Assembly: GCA_022649305.1 (NCBI GenBank)
Contig: JALCNW010000001.1
Coordinates: 62,001-126,000, forward strand
DNA from: Enterobacter sp.
GTDB lineage: Bacteria > Pseudomonadota > Gammaproteobacteria > Enterobacterales > Enterobacteriaceae
Direction of reading: 5' to 3'
DNA length: 64,000 bases
The translations under genes and the position numbers were made by a program. How positions within the stretch are numbered: the stretch's first letter is position 1; each line of letters opens with the position of its first letter. A model generated the notes under the pieces. The model had not been told where the DNA came from, did no database searches, and saw only the letters and a program-made list of their open reading frames with translations. This document shows, in pieces, positions 12,001 to 20,419 of the stretch.

Positions 12001-12406
12001 AATGGCAGAACGAGCGGCACTCTCGATATCGGTGAAAAAACTCGACTACAGTTCGCGTCAACATGACTTATTGTTTAACGCTTGGCTCAACGAGCAAGAC
12101 CGGGAGCAGGTGGTGAGAACATTGCTGGAAGAAGGATATCTGGGCCCTGCCTGGTCAGGGAATATTTCATGGTTTATTGGTGATAACCGAACGACTGACC
12201 ATGGCCGCGAGTTAACTGTGTCATTCAAAGATGGTAGTGAAGGTTATCTACTGCTGGATATGGGACTTGGCTACTGGCGCTGCCAGGGAGATTCATTCTT
12301 TGACTTCGAAGAACATCTCTCTCGGCAAGTCGAAATAGTCGCTTCCAGTAGGGCAAATCTCATCGCTCCGGATAACGGTCTGCGAAGCTACATTATTGTC
12401 GGGTAA
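6077..12406 (+). CDS. druE: DruE, large DUF1998-type helicase of Druantia III
   Basis: The 2109-aa product is a superfamily-2 helicase. Walker A GTGSGKTEC lies near residue 117, DEAH (VLDEAHSY) near 250, and a helicase C half with MEMGVDIGG and YLQRAGRAGRRG follows near 1115-1150. Several CxxC zinc ribbons lie between (for example CDCGAP...CSGCG, CRQCG...CSHCG), and a DUF1998-like cysteine cluster CSCDKFCHHC sits near 1690. The architecture and length match DruE of Druantia. The ATG at 6077 overlaps the druH stop and has AGGAG ten bases upstream; a TTG at 6068 is in frame but less likely. A GC-rich hairpin after the stop ends the unit. Confidence 0.85.
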   Translation: MKVQQLHYAPLLNQLHQRAVRSVVSQLALRSKSLTEYLESQYFRAPGLQGSLLADPVFESTFGWMPASETMDGLRDKLISNHLVNALSHAPVPFSHQLTAWRTILEDKQSLLVSSGTGSGKTECFMVPVLEDLIRQQEAHRRPLIGTQAIFLYPLNALINSQQERLRDWTKGFKGKIRFALYNGETKHTKYEVQEEQKKVPEQALSREEIYESPPSIMVTNTTMLEYMLIRRKDAPIVDKSQGMLKYIVLDEAHSYIGSQAAELALLLRRVMQAFNVGPGTDNPVQVIATSATIGEDSVEGNQELAKFVADLAGVTERNVKVVRGYRQIPPISDTHIRAEFPLSLTSLNNLTPTELYQQLCQYRVTQELRRALTQQKNPAVRLSELLAIARHIWPEISNRELLQLLDLMAKARSDTLDNSLAFTPLRMHGFIRTLAGLWACSNRQCAHKSHELQNKDWSFGQIWSEQRLFCDCGAPVFEVLRCSGCGTAYLSAKEELKNDGTTWLSAQPTVADEDEFALEVDLYRDDEDEDSEESGHQFDRLLADTGEKTFVSLEENNQGKIVSNSAVGYEVNLLRPENRDAGKSTFFTCICCGDAERKNNPLFRPLRLGAPFFLSDIIPTLLEFSPLPKNLEEQQGPFNGRRLLTFTDSRQGTARISARLQQDADKSTLRTLCYQELANITEHSAGLSDEQKELLKPYIAQFSVVPIFKSAVEALSKAITSHEVLSLHEILALNTIAAAISSQSEAHAQAMEVLLSGSCAQKVKSVSWQTLVEQLSGSVDLADRMRGSFKEISGLDLTKQQFADFCLYSEFGRRPKNAWTLENLGLVAIHYPFIDNVNRCPQDWKSLLPDPDKQLAEWRNLLKITLDFFIRENSAVFYENEQYPRWMGARFPVKMLQGPDKKYKEQKRDQLWPQIRDRHYNRVIKLLVAVFPAIQPDQTYWKDLVNNLMKEAWDAIRPNLRQFESGYQFDIKEQAYFYSPKEIWRCPYTRRALDVTLLGYSPYLPGSEGIAPEKAVLVEMPELPMRHWRLSGGGELPRDERLQWLEDDPQIKSARREGVWSTRSDRLALKDGWYRLEEHSAQRTPQQNQFNEKLFKAGKVNVLNCSTTMEMGVDIGGMSLVAMNNVPPAPANYLQRAGRAGRRGESASAAITLCKNTAHGMEVFKDPLWPFNSSSKAPQVRFESESIVQRHVNALVLGLFLRAEVPDATKLSCKWFFEGEDSQCQRFLNWMNGQSEVLANKLKRLAQGTVLTSLTASQLLSRTNSMMQKAELHWRNQLAILLQNIESLKADNTGWEETPAGKAIAYQLRDYRSAYLFSKLISEAFLPGHGFPVGVVNFNFLTADELEKRKALKASQLDQKEGTENFSRSLEKLPSRDLPTALREYAPGADVVLGGKVYRSAGIMLGKVLGSGQELKGDHHIPWFWHCRQCGAGSTSATYPAGCSHCGAEKSLLTVRRYLQPVGFATDIRYQAHNDVSMPAQLPYQDPRVLVPSAVWVSLPDTSLGRYRFSNSGELFHFSDGEFGKGYAICLSCGRTESQTEAERTPATLKNPALENTHLLLRGGSNDRQGSSKLCHGHVHKDLWLGYSSRTDMVELQLNDENGLLITDDVAARSLAVALREGLAHKLGIENTELGVTIQQSRDSNNAYGYSIFIYDNNAGGAGYAVQVIDLFSEVFNYAKKLLDCSCDKFCHHCLLSYDSQHYVSKLDRHRALPLLTSTRLQMLKLAPEYQFFGPGSRVETIPLMLRLSQHLSSGRYGTLSLVISGVTEEWDFTHWPLLKDVLRFASSGGKVELLITTALAELPEKILHQLSALSAMPGNTLCIRPITESLLAQSKGRWLAQIVGDDHCLQWAAGIDAITIPGESWGQSATTPVVSCPVHVAKVLPGDALSPEELLPELPAGAVRINLSHQLDGPLDGFGSRFWALISSQHPFWKRAFTEKREIAQVQYSDRYVNSPFTARLLAELLTELVEQGMAERAALSISVKKLDYSSRQHDLLFNAWLNEQDREQVVRTLLEEGYLGPAWSGNISWFIGDNRTTDHGRELTVSFKDGSEGYLLLDMGLGYWRCQGDSFFDFEEHLSRQVEIVASSRANLIAPDNGLRSYIIVG

Positions 12407-12413
12407 TTGAAGG

Positions 12414-12438
12414 CCCCCTGCCTGTTCAGGGCAGGGGG
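12414..12438 (+). terminator. Hairpin terminator after druE
   Basis: A 9-bp perfect stem, CCCCCTGCC / GGCAGGGGG, with a 7-base loop starts eight bases after the druE stop codon. The following T-run is short (TTGACG), so termination efficiency is uncertain. Confidence 0.65.
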
Positions 12439-12629
12439 TTGACGAAGCGCACTACTCTCATGTTTCTGGTTAATAAATGAACTAATTTTTTGCGAGATGT
12501 CTCCCATTAAGCCATCACATTAATCAGTCATCGTGATACTCTTTAACTCCCTCTTTTTTATCGCAGTATGCCGTGCTGGTGCCGATAAACCGCCGATTTG
12601 CATTGCTGCTACAACAGACAGAAAAACCG

Positions 12630-15494
12630 ATGAACGAACAAAATTATGCACCCGGGATGCGGGTAGTCATTCGTGACGCAGAGTGGCGTATTCGTCGCGC
12701 AGACAACAGTGGTGATGGTGGTCACTTGCTTATTTGTGACGGCATTTCGGAATTGGTACGCGGTAAAGAAGGGCTGTTTCTGACAGGATTGGAAGAAAAT
12801 ATTGAAATATTGGATCCTGCAAAAACTAAGCTGGTAGAGGACGACTCCGCCAACTATCAGGCATCACAACTTTATATCGAAAGCCAGCTTCGCCAGCGAG
12901 TGCCGACGGATAATCTAGTTCACTTTGGCCATAACGCGGCGATGGATTCGATGCCTTTCCAGCTTGACCCAACGCGAATGGCGCTGGCACAGCCACGCCA
13001 AAGAATTTTGATTGCCGATGCGGTAGGTCTGGGTAAAACGCTTGAAGCGGGCATTCTGGTTTCTGAATTAATCCGCCGTGGCCGTGGTAAACGTATTCTG
13101 GTGCTGGCGGTTAAATCGATGCTGACCCAGTTTCAGAAAGAATTCTGGAGTCGTTTTGCCGTTCCTTTAACCCGTCTGGACTCTGCTGGCCTGCAAAAAG
13201 TACGTAACCGCATCCCCACGAACCACAACCCGTTTCACTATTTCGATAAAACGATTATTTCCATCGATACCCTGAAACAAGACATCGAATACCGTCACCA
13301 TCTGGAAAACGCCTGGTGGGACATTATCGTTATTGATGAAGCCCATAACGTAGCCGAGCGTGGCACCAGTTCATTACGTAGCAAACTGGCGAAATTGTTG
13401 GCCGGGCGAAGCGATACGTTAATTATGCTCTCTGCTACCCCTCACGATGGTAAAGCTGAAAGTTTTGCCAGCCTGATGAACATGCTTGATCCCACAGCGA
13501 TCGCTAATCCTAAAGAGTATGAATACGCCGATTTCGCGGATAAAAATTTGGTTGTGCGTCGCTTCAAGAAAGACGTGAAAGATCAAATGGCTGGCGAATT
13601 CCCGGAGCGTGAAATCAAGGCCTTGAAACGAGATGCGACATCTGCAGAAGAAGAGGTTTACTGCCGTCTGCTGGAAAGTAAATTCCGTGATGACGACGAG
13701 GAAGATACTTCAGCAAACAAAGGCCATTTGTTCAAAATCACGCTGGAGAAAGCGCTGTTCTCAAGCCCTATGGCTTGTGCCAGCGTCGTCGCGAATCGTT
13801 TGAAACGCCTGGAAAGTCGCAAAGAAGTTAATAGCCAGAGCCAAATTAATGAACTGCACTCTTTGTTATTGGCGTTGAATAATGTTGATGCCAGTCAGTT
13901 CAGCAAATACCAGCTATTGCTGGAAACCATCCGCAACGATCTCAAATGGAAAGCGAATAATACTGACGATCGTCTGGTGATCTTTACCGAGAGTATTAAG
14001 ACGCTGGAGTTTTTACATCAGCAACTGCTTGCAGACCTCAAAATAAAACCAGAGCAAGTCGCCACACTGCGTGGCGACCAGGGCGACACTGTGCTGATGG
14101 AAACTGTTGAGGCCTTCGGTAAGCAACAGTCGCCATTGCGCTTGCTGATATGCTCTGATGTGGCATCGGAAGGGATCAACTTGCACCACCTGAGCCACAA
14201 AATGGTTCACTTCGATATTCCCTGGTCGTTGATGGTATTCCAGCAACGTAACGGGCGTATCGACCGCTACGGGCAAAAGCACGTTCCACAAATTCGTTAC
14301 CTGCTAACTGAAGCAAACGAACCGCAAATCAATGGCGATATGCGCGTTCTGGAAGTGCTGATCAACAAAGATGAGCAAGCGCAGAAAAATATCGGTGACA
14401 GTTCAGAATTCACGGGTAAGTTTACCCAGGAAGAGGAAGAAGAGCAGGTCGCAGGCTACATGATGCAAGGTAGCGATAACGGTGCCAGCCTCTTTGATGA
14501 GCTATTGAACAGTAACGTTGGTGAAAGTGCTGAACACGATTTATTCAGCGAACTGAGTAATGTGGTTTCCGACGACATTCAGTCACTAACGGCCACGGAT
14601 ACCAGCCTCTTCGCTGATGAACAAACCTACTGTGAAAAAGCTCTGGATTATCTGAAGGCCAGTGGTCAACGTATTCAATACGAAACCTTGCCTGATAACA
14701 CCCTGTCGCTGGTAGCGCCGGAAGAGTTACGCCGACGCTTTAATCAGCTTCCTCCAGAAATCACCCCGGAAAATGGCCAGTTTTACCTAAGCCAGGACAA
14801 AAAGGTCATCACTGATTCCATTATCCGTTCCCGTGGGGAGCAACACGCCTGGCCTGATGTGCATTATCTCTGGCAAATCAACCCAGTGGTGCAGTGGCTA
14901 GATGACAAAATGCAGTCTGCCTTTGGTCGCCATCAAGCACCCGTGATTCGCCTGCCGCATCTATTTTCGCCAGATGAAGACCATTTTATTCTCTCGGGTT
15001 TGTTCCCGAATCGTAAATCCCACCCGATGGTGAATTCATGGCTGGTGGTGAGTTTTAATCTTGACCAGCTAACCGGGAGTTTGCCGTTTGCTGAATTCCT
15101 GGCAAACAACCCGCAGCTTGGCAAAAAGCTGACCAATGCTGGTGGCGAGCAACGCAACCATCAGCGCCAGCAGCAGCTACTGGAAAAAGCGATAGCTCAT
15201 GCTCGCGATGTTTTTGCGCATGATCGTCAGGCGTTTGAAGACAAAATTAACCAACAGTTAAATGAACATCTGGAAAAGCTAGAGAAACTCAAAGGGCGTC
15301 AGATAAGCCAGCTGGAAATGGATTTTGCTGAAAACAAACAGCAAGAGTCAGTTAAACAGAGCCGTAAAGAGCAGCGCCAGCGTGAAATTGAACACAACTT
15401 TAACAGCTATATCGAATGGATTGAGGACACGATGACTACCGAAAAAGAACCGTACATTCAGGTCATTGCTGTTATCACCGGAGCGGAGGGTTAA
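12630..15494 (+). CDS. DrmD-like SNF2-family helicase
   Basis: This SNF2-type ATPase has Walker A (ADAVGLGKT) near residue 133, DEAH (VIDEAHNV) near 236, SAT (MLSATPHDG) near 268, and a motif V/VI region with SEGINLHH and QQRNGRIDRYGQ. The last 120 residues are charged and probably coiled-coil. It precedes a large adenine methylase by two bases, the order found in class 1 DISARM (drmD then drmMI), so a DrmD-like role in translocating along or sorting DNA is likely. The ATG at 12,630 opens the conserved part (MNEQNYAPGMRVV); an in-frame GTG at 12,573 would add 19 residues. About 220 bases upstream are non-coding apart from the druE terminator and should hold a promoter. Confidence 0.78.
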   Translation: MNEQNYAPGMRVVIRDAEWRIRRADNSGDGGHLLICDGISELVRGKEGLFLTGLEENIEILDPAKTKLVEDDSANYQASQLYIESQLRQRVPTDNLVHFGHNAAMDSMPFQLDPTRMALAQPRQRILIADAVGLGKTLEAGILVSELIRRGRGKRILVLAVKSMLTQFQKEFWSRFAVPLTRLDSAGLQKVRNRIPTNHNPFHYFDKTIISIDTLKQDIEYRHHLENAWWDIIVIDEAHNVAERGTSSLRSKLAKLLAGRSDTLIMLSATPHDGKAESFASLMNMLDPTAIANPKEYEYADFADKNLVVRRFKKDVKDQMAGEFPEREIKALKRDATSAEEEVYCRLLESKFRDDDEEDTSANKGHLFKITLEKALFSSPMACASVVANRLKRLESRKEVNSQSQINELHSLLLALNNVDASQFSKYQLLLETIRNDLKWKANNTDDRLVIFTESIKTLEFLHQQLLADLKIKPEQVATLRGDQGDTVLMETVEAFGKQQSPLRLLICSDVASEGINLHHLSHKMVHFDIPWSLMVFQQRNGRIDRYGQKHVPQIRYLLTEANEPQINGDMRVLEVLINKDEQAQKNIGDSSEFTGKFTQEEEEEQVAGYMMQGSDNGASLFDELLNSNVGESAEHDLFSELSNVVSDDIQSLTATDTSLFADEQTYCEKALDYLKASGQRIQYETLPDNTLSLVAPEELRRRFNQLPPEITPENGQFYLSQDKKVITDSIIRSRGEQHAWPDVHYLWQINPVVQWLDDKMQSAFGRHQAPVIRLPHLFSPDEDHFILSGLFPNRKSHPMVNSWLVVSFNLDQLTGSLPFAEFLANNPQLGKKLTNAGGEQRNHQRQQQLLEKAIAHARDVFAHDRQAFEDKINQQLNEHLEKLEKLKGRQISQLEMDFAENKQQESVKQSRKEQRQREIEHNFNSYIEWIEDTMTTEKEPYIQVIAVITGAEG

Positions 15495-15496
15495 TC

Positions 15497-18400
15497 ATGG
15501 CGCTGGTCGGTATTAATAACGAAAACGAATTTTACTCCAATCATTATTTGGGCGAAGTGTTTACCAGCGATATCCGCGAAGCTCTGGAGCCGTGGAACGA
15601 ACAGGAAAATGCTGCTCGTGAAGTAGAGCGTGCTGCCAGAGAAAAAGGCGAAGAGTTTACGCCGGGCTACCGGGCGCCCTGGAATCAGCTAAATAGCCTG
15701 GCAACAACCTTCTTCCGCCAGTTAGCTGAACAGGAAAAACAGCGCCAGATCCCGCAACGTCTGACGGATCAACGCAGCCGCTGGCAGCCACTGTTACAAG
15801 CTTTGGGATACGAACTGAACCCGCAAATTCAGGTGCTGGAGGACGGTTCTCCTCTTCCCGTGCTAGCGCGTTATAACAGCGCTGATGGCAGTCCGTGGTT
15901 ATGGATTGTTGAAGCCCACGATGTGGAAGAGGGTACGCTCGATCCCCTAGCGTTATCCTTGCTGAAGGCTCAATTCCCGGTTGATGTAGATAAAAAGCAT
16001 CGTGATAATCTTCGTAAAAATGCCCGTGGTGAACACCGTTCCTGGCAGGATCTGATTTCGACAGAAGTCTTCACACAGCCAGAACCCCCGCGTTTTGTCT
16101 TGCTGCTTGGCAACCGCCAGTTGCTGCTGCTCGACCGCACCAAGTGGGCGCAAAACCGCCTGCTGCGTTTTGATTTTGAAGAAATTTTAAGCCGCCGTGA
16201 AACGGAAACGCTGAAAGCGACGGCGGTGTTACTGCACAAAGACTCGCTCATGCCTGGCAGCGGCGCACCTTATCTCGATTCATTGGATGACAATTCCCAC
16301 AAACATGCGTTTGGTGTATCCGAAGATCTGAAATATGCACTTCGTGAAAGTATCGAGCTGCTCGGCAACGAAGCGATGCGCTACCTCATTGAGCGAGGGC
16401 TGGCGAACTATACGGGGAATCGTGCCGTTAACCCGGAAGATCTTAGCCGCGAATGCCTGCGCTATATGTATCGCCTGCTGTTCCTGTTCTATATCGAAGC
16501 ACGTCCGGAACTGGGCTATGCACCCATGCAGGTGCGGACCTATCTGCAAGGTTACAGCCTGGAAACGCTGCGTGACCTGGAAATGATCCCGCTTACCAGC
16601 GAAGAGGACAGAAATGGCCGCTACCTGCATGACAGCCTGAATATGCTGTTTAAGTTGGTGCGTGAGGGTTACAAAGGCGGTGAGAAGATCCAGAGCGATT
16701 GGATCAGCGGTGAACAGATCAGCGTCCATAGCAATCAGTTCAAGATCCCTCGTCTTGAAAGTCATCTTTTTGCGACAGAAAACACGCCTTATTTGAACCG
16801 TGTTGTGTTCCGCAACGAAACGCTGCAGCAGGTTATTCAGGCGATGTCCCTTAGCCGTCCAGGCAAAGGGCGCTTTGCGCGTCGCGGGCGTATTTCTTAT
16901 CGCCAGTTAGGGATTAACCAGTTAGGTGCAGTGTATGAAGCGCTGCTATCCTATCGTGGTTTCTTTGCCAGTCACGATCTCTATGAAGTGAAAAAAGCCG
17001 GGGAAGAGTTCAACGAACTGGAAACCGGCTACTTCGTCAGTGCCGATGAGATAACGAAATACCATGATGACGAAAAGGTATTCGAGAAAGACGGCAGCTT
17101 GCGTATTCATCGTCGTGGCAGCTATATCTATCGTATGGCCGGTCGTGACCGTGAGAAATCGGCGTCTTACTACACCCCCGAAGTGCTCACCCGCTCATTG
17201 GTAAAGTACGCCCTCAAAGAACTGTTTAAAGAGCAGATTGAGCCGATAGCCGATCCCCACGCCAAAGCCGATGCGATTTTAACACTCACCGTTTGCGAAC
17301 CGGCAATGGGAAGTGCTGCATTCCTTAACGAAGCCATCAACCAGTTAGCAGAAGCTTATCTGTTCCATAAACAGCAGGCGGAAGGGCGACGGATTCCGCA
17401 GGATCAGTACACCCAGGAATTACAACGGGTGAAAATGTACATCGCGGATAATAATGTCTTCGGCGTGGACTTAAACCCGGTGGCGGTTGAATTGGCAGAG
17501 GTTTCCCTGTGGCTGAACGCCATCAGCGGTGACACCTTTGTGCCGTGGTTCGGTTACCAGCTGCACTGCGGTAACTCACTGGTTGGTACCCGTCGTCAGG
17601 TTTTCAATAAAAGCGAACTGACCTACAAAAAGGCTAAAGATCCGAGCTGGCTAAACAGCGAACCAGCTGAACTGGCAATGAATACGCCGCGTGAGGAAAA
17701 GCAGATTTTCCACTTCCTGCTGCCAGACAGCGGCATGGCAAACTACAGCGACAAAACGGTTAAGCAGCGTTATCCGGATGATTACAAGCTGTTAGATTCC
17801 TGGCGTAAAGCGTTTACCGTGAGCTTTGAGCCTCATGAAATTAATGATTTGCAGCGTATCAGCGGCAAAGTAGAAGCGTTGTGGAACGCGTATCGTCAGC
17901 AGCTTAAAGCCGAGCGCGAAGCCACCGCCGATGGTTATGCCGTCTGGCCATTGCCAGCCGATGCGCAATTGCACTCCAGCATGCGCAGCAAGGACGAGAC
18001 GTTCAGCAAACGCCACCAGGACAATAGCGTCTATCAAAAACTACGTTGGGTAATGGACTACTGGTGTGCGCTGTGGTTCTGGCCGATTGATAAAGCCGAT
18101 GAACTGCCAGATCGCAGTGACTGGCTGTTTGATCTGGAGACCCTGCTCGACGGGATTGTGGTGACGGAAGAAGTCACCGCTGCTGAATCAAATACCATAG
18201 CTGGTTTGTTTGACGAAGAGGAAAGCATTCGGGAAGAAGAATCTTTATTCTCCGGCACCGGTCGCCTGAAAACCGATGTGTTATTCCGCCATTTACCGCG
18301 CCTGAAAGTGGTTGATGCTTTACGCAAACAACATCGCTTCTTCCACTGGGATTTAGAGTTCAGCGATCTGTTTGCCGAACGTGGCGGTTTTGACCTGATG

Positions 18401-20419
18401 CTGGGTAACCCGCCGTGGCTGAAAGTGGAATGGCAGGAAGCGGGCGTGCTGGGTGATTACGAGCCGGAGTTTGTGCTGCGTAAATTGAGTGCGTCGAAGC
18501 TGGTGACGCTGCGTGAACAAACCTTTAATCAAATCCCTGCGCTGGAAGCTGCCTGGTGCAGCGAGTACGAAGGTTGTGAAGGGATGCAGAACTTCCTCAA
18601 TGCGCAGCAGAACTATCCTGTATTAGCAGGTCAAAAAGCAAATCTCTATAAATGTTTCTTGCCGCAGGCTTGGCGCTTAGGGGCAGAAAAAGGTGTGGCG
18701 GGCTTCCTGCACCCTGAAGGGATATATGACGATCCGAAAGGCGGGCAGTTGCGTGCTGCTGTGTATCCGAGACTAAGAGCGCATTTTCAATTTCATAATG
18801 AACTGAGTTTGTTTGCAGAAGTGCATCACGCAACGATGTTCAGTATTAATGTTTATGGGCCACAGCAGGCGACACCTTCCTTCATCAATATGTCGAATGT
18901 TTATGCGGTAAGCGCGATTGATGCATCGTTTGAACATAACAATCAAGGGGCTGTGCCAGGTATTAAAGATGAACTTGAAGTAGACGGAAAGGTAAAAGTT
19001 TCTTGGAATACTACCGGCCACCGTTCTCGCCTCATCAACGTTGGTTTGCACGAACTCTCCTTATTTGCTCGCCTGTACGACGATGAAGGAACTTCAGCCT
19101 TACAAGCACGCTTGCCCGCATTACATGCAACACAGTTAGTCACCGTGTTAGATAAATTTGCTGATCAACCCACGAGATTAGGGGATTTGAGTGGATGCTA
19201 CTATGCGACGCAACACTGGAATGAAGTCAATGCACAAAAAGACGGTACGATGAGACGTGAGACTCAATTCCCAGATCACACTTCTCAATGGATTTTATCA
19301 GGACCACATTTCTTTGTGGGAAATCCATTCAATAAAACGCCAAGAGCAAACTGTACGCTGAATAGTGATTACGACTGCCTCGATCTACTGACTCTGCCAG
19401 ACGACTATTTGCCACGCACCAACTACATTCCAGCCTGTGATGCGCAGGAATATGCCAAACGCACGCCTCGAGTAACCTGGACTGAGCTTGGTGAAGATGA
19501 GCCGAGGAAGGTGACGGATTATTATCGTTTTGTGAATAGACGAATGTTTGGAGGTTCATCGGAGCGTTCGATGATATCTGCTATCGTTCCTAAAAATGTT
19601 GCACATATACACCCTGTACTCTCTACTACATTCAAAAATATAAATAACTTGGTTAGTTTCTCTGCATTTTGCCATTCAGTTGTTGCTGATTTCTTTCTGA
19701 AAACGACAGGACGCTCAGATGTTTATGAATCTACATTGCGTGGATTTCCTTACATAGAATTACCATCAGCTAATTTGAGGGCTCTAACACTTAATGGCCT
19801 CGTACATGAGTATTCTGAACTCTGGCAATCAAGCTATACCCCTGACTTCAACACCCAACGCTGGAGCCGCAACCTCACGCAGCTTCCACAAGATTTCTTC
19901 GCCAACCTTACCCCAGAATGGCAGCGAAATTGTGCGTTACGCACCGATTACAGCCGTCGTCAGGCGCTGGTGGAAATCGACGTTCTTGTCGCTCAGGCGC
20001 TACGGCTAACACTCGAAGAGTTGCTGACTATCTACCGCGTACAATTCCCGGTGATGCGTCAGTACGAAGCTGACACCTGGTACGATCAAATCGGCCGCAT
20101 TATCTTTACGCCAAGTAAAGGTTTAGTCGGTGTTGGCCTGCCGCGTACCGCCCGTAAAGCCGATCTGAAGAATGGTTTTAGATTCTCTGTGGATAGCCCG
20201 GACTGGAAGGGCGGAGATGGCGAGGAATTGGCTATCGGCTGGGACGATGTTAAACACCTGCAAACCGGCACCGTCAGCGTGACTTTTGATGACTACACCC
20301 GCAACGATGAAGGCGAGCGCCGCACCGTGACCTGGCAGGCACCGTTTATCAAACCAGACCGCGAAGACGACTATAAAGTCGCCTGGGCATTCTTTGAAAA
20401 TGATAAGGAGAGCATCTGA
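15497..20419 (+). CDS. Large N6-adenine DNA methylase (DrmMI / Eco57I / PglX-like)
   Basis: The 1640-aa protein contains the gamma-class N6-adenine methylase motifs: SAM-binding motif I (EPAMGSAAF) near residue 600, motif II (FGVDLNPVAVELAE) near 655, and the catalytic NPPW (LMLGNPPW) near 971. The roughly 370 residues between them are an insertion. About 500 residues precede the catalytic core and the C-terminal 500 probably recognise the target. It could modify host DNA so that the neighbouring helicases and nucleases spare it, as DrmMI does in class 1 DISARM or PglX in BREX. No PglZ or BrxC-type gene is present, which argues against BREX. The stop overlaps the next start (TGATG), so this is one operon. 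Confidence 0.82.
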   Translation: MALVGINNENEFYSNHYLGEVFTSDIREALEPWNEQENAAREVERAAREKGEEFTPGYRAPWNQLNSLATTFFRQLAEQEKQRQIPQRLTDQRSRWQPLLQALGYELNPQIQVLEDGSPLPVLARYNSADGSPWLWIVEAHDVEEGTLDPLALSLLKAQFPVDVDKKHRDNLRKNARGEHRSWQDLISTEVFTQPEPPRFVLLLGNRQLLLLDRTKWAQNRLLRFDFEEILSRRETETLKATAVLLHKDSLMPGSGAPYLDSLDDNSHKHAFGVSEDLKYALRESIELLGNEAMRYLIERGLANYTGNRAVNPEDLSRECLRYMYRLLFLFYIEARPELGYAPMQVRTYLQGYSLETLRDLEMIPLTSEEDRNGRYLHDSLNMLFKLVREGYKGGEKIQSDWISGEQISVHSNQFKIPRLESHLFATENTPYLNRVVFRNETLQQVIQAMSLSRPGKGRFARRGRISYRQLGINQLGAVYEALLSYRGFFASHDLYEVKKAGEEFNELETGYFVSADEITKYHDDEKVFEKDGSLRIHRRGSYIYRMAGRDREKSASYYTPEVLTRSLVKYALKELFKEQIEPIADPHAKADAILTLTVCEPAMGSAAFLNEAINQLAEAYLFHKQQAEGRRIPQDQYTQELQRVKMYIADNNVFGVDLNPVAVELAEVSLWLNAISGDTFVPWFGYQLHCGNSLVGTRRQVFNKSELTYKKAKDPSWLNSEPAELAMNTPREEKQIFHFLLPDSGMANYSDKTVKQRYPDDYKLLDSWRKAFTVSFEPHEINDLQRISGKVEALWNAYRQQLKAEREATADGYAVWPLPADAQLHSSMRSKDETFSKRHQDNSVYQKLRWVMDYWCALWFWPIDKADELPDRSDWLFDLETLLDGIVVTEEVTAAESNTIAGLFDEEESIREEESLFSGTGRLKTDVLFRHLPRLKVVDALRKQHRFFHWDLEFSDLFAERGGFDLMLGNPPWLKVEWQEAGVLGDYEPEFVLRKLSASKLVTLREQTFNQIPALEAAWCSEYEGCEGMQNFLNAQQNYPVLAGQKANLYKCFLPQAWRLGAEKGVAGFLHPEGIYDDPKGGQLRAAVYPRLRAHFQFHNELSLFAEVHHATMFSINVYGPQQATPSFINMSNVYAVSAIDASFEHNNQGAVPGIKDELEVDGKVKVSWNTTGHRSRLINVGLHELSLFARLYDDEGTSALQARLPALHATQLVTVLDKFADQPTRLGDLSGCYYATQHWNEVNAQKDGTMRRETQFPDHTSQWILSGPHFFVGNPFNKTPRANCTLNSDYDCLDLLTLPDDYLPRTNYIPACDAQEYAKRTPRVTWTELGEDEPRKVTDYYRFVNRRMFGGSSERSMISAIVPKNVAHIHPVLSTTFKNINNLVSFSAFCHSVVADFFLKTTGRSDVYESTLRGFPYIELPSANLRALTLNGLVHEYSELWQSSYTPDFNTQRWSRNLTQLPQDFFANLTPEWQRNCALRTDYSRRQALVEIDVLVAQALRLTLEELLTIYRVQFPVMRQYEADTWYDQIGRIIFTPSKGLVGVGLPRTARKADLKNGFRFSVDSPDWKGGDGEELAIGWDDVKHLQTGTVSVTFDDYTRNDEGERRTVTWQAPFIKPDREDDYKVAWAFFENDKESI

